Assembly (NCBI GenBank): GCA_021234155.1
Contig: JAJEKV010000017.1
Coordinates: 16,156,946 to 16,220,945, forward strand
Length of the DNA: 64,000 nt
Reading direction: 5' to 3'
Origin: Isoetes taiwanensis
Taxonomy: Eukaryota; Streptophyta; Lycopodiopsida; Isoetales; Isoetaceae
Below are positions 9,808 to 20,789 of the stretch, piece after piece. The notes below the pieces were generated by a model that searched no databases, was not told the origin of the DNA, and worked only from the letters and a program-made list of their open reading frames with translations. How positions within the stretch are numbered: position 1 is the first letter of the stretch; the number at the start of each line of letters is the position of its first letter. The position numbers were made by a program, and so were the translations under genes.

Positions 9808-10388
9808 AGGGAATCGAGGAGAATTAAAGGGAATATAAGGAAATCTCATAAATTGTAAGAGAATGTAGGAAAATATTTACAAGTCTGACGGAATCGCTTA
9901 AAATCTAGTTCAATCTAAGGGGATATTCATAATATCTAAGGGAATCTAAGAAAATCTTGATGAAATCTTAGAGTTTTTTTTAAGATTTTACAAAGAGCCA
10001 CAATAGAATGTTCTAAAATGTTTCATAATAAAGGTGTATAATATAAATGTTGAAAAAAAAATGTTCTAGCTCAGGGCAAGCGTCTCAGTCTAAAAATAGA
10101 AAGTGTTTTAGAAATGTTGCACAGATCCAAAATAGATTATTTTGGAAGGTTCTAAATGCTCATGGGTAAGCACCTCAATCAAAATAGAAAATTCTAAGAG
10201 AATCTAGGGGGAATCTTCATGAATGCTAAATATAGTACATAGAATGTTGAAGAATATAGAGGAATCACAAGAGAATCTCAGTAGAATCGTTGGTTATCTA
10301 GAGCACGACAGGGCCTTGCACCATAAGAACATGCTAAAACTGGAACAATGTGCCGTAAGACGCATTAAATTTCTTGTATATATATATC

Positions 10389-11405
10389 ATAACATATATA
10401 TGTTCTTATGTTTGTCCTCCTGAATCCGGCCGTTGATTCGAGATCCTACGGCTCATGTGGCTTTGGGACGTATCGCTTGGGAGTTCGTGACCGATTATAT
10501 GTAAGCGATCCTACGGTCCAGGTTGATCTGATCCTGACCGTTGGTCCGAGATCCTACGGCTCACGTTGCTTTAGATATATCCTACATGATCCTACGGTCC
10601 AGATTGATCATAATCCTTGGTCCAAGATCCTACGGCTCACATTGCATGCTCGGGCCTTGGTATTTTCAACAAATCTTAAGGAAAGGCTTTTAAAAATTTT
10701 TATGTTATTGGAGGGATTCGAACCCTGGTTATTAATCCCCCAGCCTCCCATTCTAACCACTAGACCAGGCATTAATTCTATGAACAATTTATGTTTCAAA
10801 TATACTTTAAAGGTAATATTCTAATTAAGATAAAATGGAATATAACATTCCAGATAATTCAAGAAAGTTCTAGAAAGTTCTGGAGGCTCTAGAAAGTTCT
10901 AAAATCTTCTAGAATGTTCTAGAAAGTTCTAGAATTCTAAAATGTTTTGGAATATAAGAGAATCTAGGGGAAATCTAAGAGAATCCTTCCAAATGTAAGG
11001 GAATCTTTGGGAATGTAAGGAAATAGGGAAATACTTCCAGAAAGTTCTGGGATGTTTTGAAAGTTTCAGAATGTTCCAGAAAGTTCTAGAATGTTTTAGA
11101 AATTTGTAAAATGTAAGGGAATCTAGGAGAATTAAAGGGAATCTAATATAAGAGAATCTAGGAAGATATTTACAAGTCTAAAGGAATCTCTTAAAATCTA
11201 GTTGAATCTAGGGGAATCTTCATAATATCTAAGGGAATCTAAAAAGATCTTGATGAAATCTTAGAGTTTTTTTAACAATGGAATGTTCTAAAATGTTTCA
11301 TAATAAAGGTATACAATATAAATCTTGGAAAAAAAATTTTCTAGATGCTTAGGGTAAGCGCCCCAGTCTAAAAATAGAGTGTTTTAGACATGTTGCACAG
11401 ATCCA
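10389..11405 (-). repeat. Composite repeat copy 2, truncated
   Basis: Same order of parts as copy 1. Its tRNA-like segment lies at 10704-10775 (A-box TGGTCTAGTGGTTAG and B-box GGTTCGAATCC on the minus strand), and HSE-like arrays at 10861-10935 and 11036-11100. It stops near GTTGCACAGATCCAA (about 11391-11405), where copy 1 continues. The inverted-repeat element at 11420 begins just after, so the copy was interrupted by that insertion and its remainder is missing. Confidence 0.75.
10704..10775 (-). repeat. tRNA-derived (SINE-like) segment, copy 2
   Basis: Minus-strand A-box TGGTCTAGTGGTTAG and B-box GGTTCGAATCC with the same spacing as in copy 1. The T-arm part AGGGTTCGAATCCCT pairs well here. 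Confidence 0.65.
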
Positions 11406-11419
11406 AGCAACACATAACT

Positions 11420-11864
11420 ACCAACACATAACTACCATTGACATTAATAAATATAACCATTGGATCCAACACATTTAAATTAAAATCCCCCTTAAACCCC
11501 CTTTGGTTTGGGTGCATATTCACACGGGGGGTGACTCCGGGCATCGAGAGCTGTCGGATTGGCATATTCGCCCCTTATTCCTTAATCTACACCGTACGTA
11601 AAGTTCCTCATTTGTGGGGTATGCAAGTACAAGATTTGCTATACTGTATAATAAGATTCGCAAAATACTATAAGATTTCAACCGGAATACTATATGGTGT
11701 TGATTTCGTACGTGCAAAATACAATTATGAGGGCTCTCGCTGCCCTACGTCACCCCCCGTGTGAATATGCACCCAAACCAAAGGGGGTTTAAGGGGGATT
11801 TTAATTTAAATGTGTTGGATCCAATGGTTATATTTATTAATGTCAATGGTAGTTATGTGTTGGT
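11420..11864. mobile_element. MITE-like or foldback element with 116-bp perfect terminal inverted repeats
   Basis: 11420-11535 is the exact reverse complement of 11749-11864 over 116 bp, as far as I can align by eye. Pairing continues imperfectly for about 20 more bases inward. The loop is about 200 bp and has no coding sign. The ends read ACCAACACATAACTACC. I could not find a clean target-site duplication; CACATAACTAC is present twice at the left end, which confuses the boundary. It sits where composite repeat copy 2 is broken. ORFs read through this region are palindrome artefacts. Confidence 0.85.
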
Positions 11865-11874
11865 TATTATACTA

Positions 11875-11911
11875 AAAAAATTTTTTGGCCCTTCGGGCCA
11901 TTAAAAAAAAA
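11875..11911. other. Strong hairpin flanked by A/T runs
   Basis: TTTTTTGGCCC-TTC-GGGCC followed by ATT and an A run gives a stem of about 11 bp. It resembles an intrinsic terminator or a Helitron 3' hairpin, but no CTRR follows, so I leave it unassigned. It lies just outside the inverted-repeat element. Confidence 0.45.
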
Positions 11912-13870
11912 ACAGACGTGAGAATATAAAAGACATTTAAAACATGAAGATAGTGTAGGGTTGCATCTTGAACCTTGGAATCCAAATATGCACTAAGGAT
12001 TTAATATTTGAAGTATACTAGATAACCATCGTTTAAATATTTAGAACTTGAACAATTATATTGAACTTGGGAATTCACATGTGATTGTGTCGAATGGAAT
12101 GGAATGTGTGATGTTAACGTTAATAAAGCAAATCGTCTAATAAAGCAATTGTCTGTACAATAGCCTCTCCAACTTGTTTCCTCATCAAAAAAAGGAAAAA
12201 ATGTGCCAATGGCAATTGTTCCCTGCATCAGTCAAATGCACATTCAATTTGATAATTAACTAATACTCAAGTCCAATGTGACAAAAATTTGCAAACATTT
12301 CGTCTAACCTTAAATGGGGATCTCCAAAACTCCCCGCCAATGCCCGGATTCAACCCTATAATTATGGAGCACCTAAAACGACACCGTAAAACAAGTACCC
12401 AATTACAAAACCCACATGCCCAAATGACAAATACACATTTGGAACCAAGAAATCTTCGGCATAATGATTAGAAAGGTGCAAAAGAGGCTTAATCCCATGG
12501 GTCCCAGGAAAGAACGGTTGGGTATGCCAAGAACATCTCGCAAGAAGGATTCAAGCATAGGACAATATCTACTCATTTTCCACCATACTTTCCACTTCGA
12601 AGTCCACAGCTTAGATACATCCCGGAAAGGAAGAATTTATTGTTGAAATGGCCAATTGCATAAAATATGCTATTTATTGGACAAGGAAATCCCGATGTAT
12701 ACAAAGGATCGAAGTGTAGAAACGTTTGCTTCAACCAATAAATCAATTCAATGAGATTAAATCAATGAATTTTGTTTTCATTCTCGTGTAAAAGTGGACC
12801 TTACCTTGATTTCCTACGGAGTAATATGAAAGTATAGACGTGCAAACTTCTTGTGTCTTTGAGATCACAAAGTCCTCGCTTAATACGTAGGTCGGATTTG
12901 TCTCATATAGAGTCTTCATTTGCCTTGTAGATTTAGCATCTTCTTTCTTCGAAGCCAATCTGAACACCTAAAAGGCATCAAGCCATATTACACCAACCGG
13001 GTTCCCGATGGCGAGGTCCATTTGATATTATTGGACCAGCTGAAGTAATCGAACCGATAGGTGATTCAAGAACTGGCTCAATTTCTAGAAAAGGCAAACG
13101 GTATGATGTCGTCCGATGCAAACTCACAAAAAGGAGAGTGTGACCCATCCTAGTAAGCCGATTGCCCAATAATTACTCATTCCTTGTATAACTCCCCAAG
13201 AAATCAAATATCCTACCACAATTCCCCGACAAATGACCTAAAAAAACTGGCCTCGGGGAACAATTATAGATGTGAAAATCGAGATTCAAATGGGGCAAAG
13301 CCGATAGGCAAAGAAAGAACCCCAAACAGTTCCAGCTTTGAAGAAGGTCGCTTTCTTTGCAAGTATGGTCATCCATCCAAAACCACACACGAATAACCAA
13401 CAAAGACGCACTCTTACAGAAAACTCCAACTTAAATCATGTGAATGAGCACATGATAAATCCCCGCAACCGTGGAGCCCGTAAACAACAATTAGGAGTAA
13501 CGATATATCGCAAATAATATCGCACCCCAAGACCAAGGTCTTTCAAATTTTCAAGAATCCCAAGGCTCCACAGGGCGCTCATATTAAAGATTAGATCAAT
13601 CCCACATCCGAGTAACCTATGTTCTTGTTTTGAATGTAAAACCAGATAGCGGAACAAATGGCGATTAAACAACTGCTTACAGGTTTCTCGAGTATGTCGT
13701 AGATGAGAAGGCGACCCATTTGTGTATTTTGTTACATGGGCACCGGAATTGCTCCAACGAAGATCCGATCTATGATGGGTACCCAGAAAAAAAGGCATTG
13801 AAGATCACGACCTGTCAAACCCGGAATTCTCCTGTTCGCAGATCGCCGGAATGCAGATATATCGCCGGAA
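11912..13870. other. Unassigned stretch between composite repeats, with one weak exon candidate
   Basis: Moderate AT content and no recognised gene. The best candidate is a minus-strand exon at about 12805-12967: TTTTAG acceptor, an open frame starting VFRLASKKEDAKS, and AAG|GTAAGG donor. The protein piece is unknown. If the AUG6 transcript runs leftwards, this region would be intron. An ORF at 13436-13798 (minus) has no convincing coding character. Confidence 0.25.
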
Positions 13871-13880
13871 TTTATATATA

Positions 13881-13915
13881 TATCTTATCTTATCTTATCT
13901 TATCTTATCTTATCT

Positions 13916-13945
<30 letters not shown>
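13881..13945. repeat. (TATCT)n microsatellite
   Basis: About 13 copies of TATCT, directly joined to the left edge of composite repeat copy 3. The other copies have TA runs at that position. Confidence 0.9.
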
Positions 13946-15283
<1,338 letters not shown>

Positions 15284-15764
15284 ATCATATATATGTTCTT
15301 ATGTTTGTCGCGCTTATCCGACCGTCCGTTCGAGATCCTATGGCCCACGTGGCTTTGGGACATATCCTACGGCTCAGATGGCTTGGGAGATTCTATATAT
15401 ATTCTATGTAGACGATCCTACGGTCCAGGTTGATTTGATCCTGATCGTCGGTTCGAGATCCTACGGCTCACGTTGCTTGAGGACACATCCTACGGCCCAG
15501 ATGGCTTGGGAGTTTCTATGTAGACTCTATGTAATCGATCCTACGGTCCGTGTTGCTCTTGATCCCCGATCGTCGATCCGAGATCCTACTCCCACGCTGC
15601 TTGGCACATATCTTACGGTCTACATGGCTTTGGGAATTATATGTAATAGATCCTACGGTATATTGCTTTTATATGGTGAGATCTTGATCGTTGATCGAGT
15701 CTAAGATCCTAAGGCTCATGTTGAATGCTCGTCCCTTAAGGAAAGGCTTCTAAAATTTTTTATG

Positions 15765-15835
15765 TTATTGGGGGGATTCGAACCCTGGAACTCAACCCCC
15801 CAAACCGCCCACTCTAACCACTAGACCAAGCATTA
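15765..15835 (-). repeat. tRNA-derived (SINE-like) segment, copy 4
   Basis: Minus-strand A-box TGGTCTAGTGGTTAG and B-box GGTTCGAATCC, same layout as the other copies. Confidence 0.65.
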
Positions 15836-15966
15836 ATTCCATAAATAATTTATGTTTCAAATATACTTAAGGGTAACGTTGTAATTAAGATAAAATAGAA
15901 TATAACATTCTAGATAGTTCAAGAAAGTTCTAGAATGTTCTGGAGGCTCTAGAAAGTTTTAAAATC

Positions 15967-16004
15967 TTCTAGAATGTTCTAGAAAGTTCCAGAATATTCT
16001 AGAA
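15967..16004. promoter_or_regulatory. Array matching the heat-shock-element consensus (copy 4)
   Basis: Eight alternating TTC and GAA modules at exact 5-base spacing, starting TTCtaGAAtgTTCtaGAAag. A weaker run precedes it at 15915-15950. Canonical heat-shock elements need three or more such modules. Confidence 0.5.
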
Positions 16005-16794
16005 TGTTTTAAAAGATAAGAGAATCTAGGGGGAATTTAAGAGAATCCTTCCAGAAAGTCCCAAATTCTAGAACATAAGAGAATCTGGGGGGAATCTAAG
16101 AAATTTCTTCCAGAAAGTTTCAAATTGTTCTAATAAGTTCTAGAATGTAGGAGAATCTACGGGAATGTAAGTGAATCTAGGGAAATACTTCCAGAAAGTT
16201 CTAGGGTATTTTGAAAGTCTCAGAATGTTCCAGAAAGTCTTAGAATGTTCTAAAAAGTTATAGAATGTAAAGGAATCTAGGAGAATCTAACGCAATCTAA
16301 AAAAATATCATAAAATGTAAGAGAATCTAAGAAAATATTTACAATCCTAAGGGAATCTCTTAAAATCTAGGGTATCTAAGGGAATCTTCATAATATCTAA
16401 GGGAATCTAAAAACATGTTGATGAAATCTTAGAGTATCTAGGGGAATCTTTATAGAATCTCTTTGAATCTCATATAATGTAAGGGAACCTAGGGCAATCT
16501 CATAAAATCTAAAGGGATCTAAGAGAATCTAAGGGGATCTTCATAGAACCTTGAAGAATCTATGAAATCTAATAGAATCTAGAGGGAATCTTATAAAATT
16601 TAGAGGAATCTCGACGAAACCTCCAAGAGAACCTTGGTAGAATCTTAGAGAATGTATGAATTTAGAGTATTCTTAAGAGATCCTTTTAGAATGTAGGGCA
16701 CGACAAGAACTTGCACGTAGGAACATGCTAAAACTCGAACATGCACCGTAGGACGCATTAAATTTCTTGTATATATATATAACAATAAAAGTAC

Positions 16795-17411
16795 CTTTCG
16801 GAAGTGTCGAGATTGCACAGCATCAAATATCGGCCATACACCAGCAAAGTCCTAAACAACAGGGTAAACAAAATATTGTCAATCATTAGATTTCTGGAAT
16901 GTGTATGTTTTATGAATCTATACAAATACAAAAGTGTAAAGCTGGAATATATAGTTCTCTCGCTAATTCAAACTTCAGCAGCATTTATACTATCCATTGC
17001 CCTGTTCTTTTCCTAATCTGGTTGTTTAGTATATTTTAACTGTATGTACAGCTTTTGAGCTTCACTTATAACTTCATGCTTGTCCAGCTCTAACTAATAA
17101 GTTCGAATAATAGACTGATAAAAGTAAGGGGATATAGCGACAAATATATTTCTTCAACATAAAATGCGACAATCCTGAACTCACAACCAATAGCTCGCAA
17201 AACAATTGACCTGCACTAAATGTAAAAACAAACGAACCTTCGCTGCTTGTGATGGACCACGCAGAGCTGAAAGCAGAAAATGCAAAAGTGTCTCGCCAAC
17301 TCTAGGATTAGAATGGCGAAACAATCCAGCCTTTCCTGCGCCAACACCCTGACCTAAGATCGAAGGATCCAAACCCAAAAGAAGGCAATTGCCAATAAGA
17401 GCTGCTTCCAT
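16795..17411 (-). CDS. AUG6: AUGMIN subunit 6 (HAUS6-like), exons 1 and 2 only
   Basis: Exon 1 (17411-17238) encodes 58 residues starting MEAALIGNCLLLGLDPS and containing GLFRHSNPRVGE and SALRGPSQAAK, the signature N-terminus of plant AUG6. The start is fixed by an in-frame TAA about 40 bases upstream with no ATG between. It ends AAG|GTTCG. Exon 2 (16851-16795) encodes 19 residues, DFAGVWPIFDAVQSRHFRK, flanked by TTTAG acceptor and AAG|GTAC donor, both phase 0. In plants the augmin complex recruits gamma-tubulin to existing microtubules for spindle and phragmoplast nucleation. Exon 3 onwards is not found. The gene would continue leftwards through the repeat-filled DNA at 9-16.8 kb or is broken off. 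The family is clear; whether this copy is functional is not. Confidence 0.9.
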
Positions 17412-18600
17412 ATCGCTTTCTCGATCTCTGATGGCCGATCGCTGCCTTGCCAGTTACCCGGTTGCAATGAGACGTGGAGTTCTTTACATCTGACCGAGAG
17501 TTTACAGGAAATAGGGGGTTTGGAGCAGTCACCAGCATATACCTAGGATATTCTAGCATATACCTAGGATATGCCAAAAACCCACATAAACAAGGGTTTG
17601 CCCCCCTAGGGGCAACCCAAAAAGTGAATGCAATGAAGGTGAATACAATGATGTAAAGCTCTATCTTTCTGGTTTTGTAAAAGAGGATGCCAACCGTTAT
17701 TCCTATTTGAGAGATGCTTTTATCATATGGGCAGCTATAGATAAGTATTCTTTTTCATTTATATTTTCTTTCCCTTGAAGCATTCTCCCTAGCATTGGAA
17801 ATGACAGGAAATGCACTTCCCGGCATTGAAGATGATAGTTGAAATGATCTTTTCCGGTGCTTGGAAATCTATCTTTGCAAGGAAAACTCTGGAATAGGTA
17901 AATAATACTGGAGCAGAAGCATTCGAATGCTTCGATTATGGAGCTTTAGTTTTTCTTTGTTTTCATTCCTTTTGGTTGCAAGCTCTTTGCCGATTGTGCT
18001 AGAGGCTGGGCAGATATGGAGTACTATCTGTGTAGGCACCAGAGATTCTATAATGTACCCGAGAAAGGTCAGCAGGCTTTCAGCATAAATATTGAAGATC
18101 ATCATTCTCCTGGTTTTCCAGAACTCTCTAAGTCTGTCATTCAAGACGTTTAAGGGCCTCTTTAAACCCTATTCAGTTAAGGTAATTGTTTGAAAAGAAA
18201 ATATGTTTTAAGGTGCATTTGCACATATTTAGACAGGAAAACCATTCACAGTTGCAGTTGCAGTTTATCTTACTAAAGCTTCTGATGCATTGCAGGGTCT
18301 ATGATATATGTCGATTGCAACTTTTCTGAATTATTTGATTGGAAATTACTGTCTGCAGTGGTTCAGTAGTAGCTGTCCACGTTGCAGCCAGCTGGGATTT
18401 TTGTGCACGTAGAGAGTCTTAAAATCATTGGATTTCATCTACGGTTATAAAAATTCAGGGAAATTCTAGACTGTTCATATGCGGCCTTGGGAAGTTATGA
18501 CCGCCCCTGGCAAAATGCGGAGGCTCAACTCCATTTATGATTAAAGCGGTGGTCTTCCGGCATTCTAAAAGAGGTTACAGAGGAAATTCCCATTTTGTTG
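17412..18600. other. Region upstream of AUG6 exon 1, no gene recognised
   Basis: Should contain the AUG6 promoter if the gene is alive. A hairpin GGGTTTGCCCCCCTAGGGGC lies near 17592, and a duplicated CATATACCTAGGATAT sits at about 17536-17575. A minus-strand ORF at 17869-18144 (91 aa) shows no recognised domain. A poly-T run lies at about 18597-18611. Confidence 0.3.
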
Positions 18601-18779
18601 TTTTTTTTTTTATTCAACCTTTTTAGGTATCAAAGCCATCCAGTTTCTCTGGCCATGGCTCTGCTCTGGAAAGAACAGATAAGAATGGGCAGATAAAAAC
18701 TTCAAAATGGACATATAAGAATGGGCTTCCAGAATGGGCACTTCTGGAATGATTTTCAAATGCTTCGGGATCTGTTCTG

Positions 18780-19381
18780 GCAAAAAACTCTTCGTTGTCC
18801 TCCCTATCATGAGGTGAACTAAGGCTTCTTGAACGGTACGTTCTGATTCTGCATCTAGAGCACTTGTGGCTTCGTCAATATCTTCAAACATTGCGTCCTG
18901 CTTGCCATAGAGTATGTTTTCCTCAATGGTTGTTGCAAATAAAACTGGCTCCTGGTCGTGGCTATCAAGCAGGATCTCCCCTTTGTAGATGATCAATGTA
19001 TCAGATATGTACAATATAGATACAAGTATAAATGACTTTACTTTGTACCTGAAGAAGGATTGTAGAATCTCTCAATAAGCGAAATAAAGTGCTCTTTCCA
19101 GAACCATTTTCTCCAACGAACGCCACAGTTTTCCCTGTTGGAATTTTGAAGCATAGATCTTTGAATATGGCTACACTTGGCCTTGAAGTGTAACTAAAGA
19201 AAACATTGCAGAAGTCGATGTTTCCTTGTACTACAGTTAGTACCTCACCCATCTGCTTGTTCCCATGTATAAGAGGTTTATAGTTAATCAACTGCATAAG
19301 CTGATAAGCAGCTGCCCTTGCCTTTGAAAAGGTTGCAATGCTTGGAACAGCTTGTCCTAGGGAGCTTGTAAACAAGGCCAA
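18780..19381 (-). pseudogene. ABCB-type (P-glycoprotein/MDR) ABC transporter relic
   Basis: Minus-strand pieces of a plant ABCB nucleotide-binding domain. The upper part has SLGQAVPSIATFSKARAAAY, the end of the transmembrane domain, then Walker A region VGENGSGKSTLFRLL. The lower part (about 18985-18790) has GEILLD, QEPVLFATTIEENILYGKQD and the Walker B to D-loop piece DEATSALDAESERTVQEALV. The stretch after GEILLD is missing about 20 residues. The whole LSGGQ signature region between GKQDA and DEATSALD is gone, and the H-loop is replaced by unrelated sequence. Full family members are about 1200-1300 aa, so this cannot transport anything. The deletions are clean and in frame more than frameshifting. 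Confidence 0.85.
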
Positions 19382-19913
19382 TATAATTCAGTATGTATAT
19401 AATTTGGAACTTAAAGCTTCAGGATAAAGTAAATATCTGGTATACATACAGGCCACCGATGAGGATTGCAAATATCCCTGCTCAATAGCCTTGGTAGCTT
19501 GTCCTAGCCAGCCTTGGTAGCTGGCTAATGGAGGCAATGCCATTTTAAAGATGTGGCAACTTTGCAGCAGCTCCTGAATAGTATATGACTAGAAATATCT
19601 GGCTGTTTGGGATTTCTAAATAAAGAGGTGACATCAAACAAAAAGACATCGTGAGCCCAAAAGATCTAACATTTGATAATTGCCTTTTCGAAAAATAGGC
19701 ATGCACCTGACAACAGTTGTTCATCTTATAGCAGGATTTAAAGTCAAAAGACACAGCATATGTCTGTGAACTATATCAGAGTAGAGGGAGTCAAGGGACA
19801 AGGCAAAATGAAGAGATCTTAGCTAATTCAATTTGTCAAATAGTGGGGAAGTATGCATGTAGTTTTATTGTTTCTCTTGGGAAGAGTTTTTTGTTACCAT
19901 ATATGACATTAAA
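19382..19913. other. Intergenic region between the ABCB relic and the serine hydrolase
   Basis: The minus strand near 19455-19550 has a duplicated piece (CCTTGGTAGCTTGTCCTAGC and a near copy) that may be more decayed ABCB sequence. The rest would hold the hydrolase promoter. No clear TATA box. Confidence 0.3.
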
Positions 19914-20716
19914 ATGACGGAGAACTCAACAACAAAGAAGCTGAAGATTTGTGCCTTCATGGGTTTTGTCAAAATGCTTCAAATTTCAAAGCAAGAATGT
20001 CGTCTTTAAGAAGAAAACTGAAGCACGTAGTGGATTTTCTATATGTTAATGCACCACATGTTTTGCCTTCTGTATATCAAATTGATAGTAAAGATACTGC
20101 CTCTGAGATTAAATTGCCAGAGGTTTGGAACAAGAAATTTGCATGGCTTGTAAGCTCTGAAGCATCATGTCCTAAAGGAGGTGATACCTTGTTCTTGGAA
20201 GATGGGACAGAAGATATGCACATAAGAACAACAAGGCAGCCTTTCAATCCTCTGCAATATCAGTTTCAAGATGCGGGATGGGCAATAACATGGGAGCACC
20301 TCCAAGAGATCTTTTCCAAGATGGGCCATTTTGATGGAATCTTGGGATTTTCTCAAGGGGCAGCAATTGCTATCTGTCTTTCCTATTTGAGGTGTAAAAT
20401 GCAGTCAGTTAATTTCAAATTTGTCATAATTTGTTCTGGATTTGTGCCACCTATACTTGATCAAGAGGAGTTTAAATGCTTCTCCAATCCAGAAAATGTT
20501 CTTACTTGCCCATCATTGCACATATTTTGTGGAAATGGTGGGGATGACCGGCAAATCGGCGTGGCTGAAATCCTAAAATTGGCATCTTTTTTTAGTTCAG
20601 CTTCATGTGCCATTATTCAACACAATTCTGATCATATGATCCCTACTCAACCTGAGCATGTGCAACAGTATACTTATTTCTTGATGCAATTCTTACAGAC
20701 GTCTGACGAAATTTGA
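19914..20716 (+). CDS. FSH1/OVCA2-family serine hydrolase with a one-base frameshift near its start
   Basis: An alpha/beta hydrolase in a single exon. The open frame from 19949 gives about 255 residues: oxyanion LHGFCQN, nucleophile elbow GFSQGAA (Ser about 135), a likely acid in GNGGDDRQ (Asp about 199-200) and His about 229 in NSDHMIPTQPEHV. Family members are about 220-260 aa cytosolic esterases with poorly known substrates. A good start ATG at 19914 (MTENSTTKKLKI) is in another frame. One extra T in the T run at about 19948-19950 would join KLKI to LCLHGF, so this is either a one-base deletion or a homopolymer sequencing error. An AATAAA follows at 20779-20784. Whether it is a live gene or a recent retrocopy is open. 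Confidence 0.85.
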
Positions 20717-20789
20717 TGTTAATCTGCTGTGAGGCTATTGTTTTTTCCGTTTCCTGTAGTGTTCAGAAACACATTGACAATAAATGCAT

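Larger units (their letters stand above)
9076..10388 (-). repeat. Composite repeat copy 1 (tRNA-like segment, GATCCTACGG sub-repeats, HSE-like array)
   Basis: The left part (9095-9500) holds several imperfect repeats beginning GATCCTACGG. A tRNA-like segment follows at 9539-9608, then a long minisatellite-like tract of GAATCT/TTCTAGAA decamers. It ends with a conserved tail (ATGCTAAAAC, GACGCATTAAATTTCTTG) before a TA run. The same order recurs in three more copies at 10389, 13946 and 15282. No coding capacity is visible. Confidence 0.8.

Noticed and set aside
11875-11911. Helitron 3' terminus
   Set aside because: The hairpin is strong, but no CTRR follows and no 5' TC end or Helitron protein is nearby.
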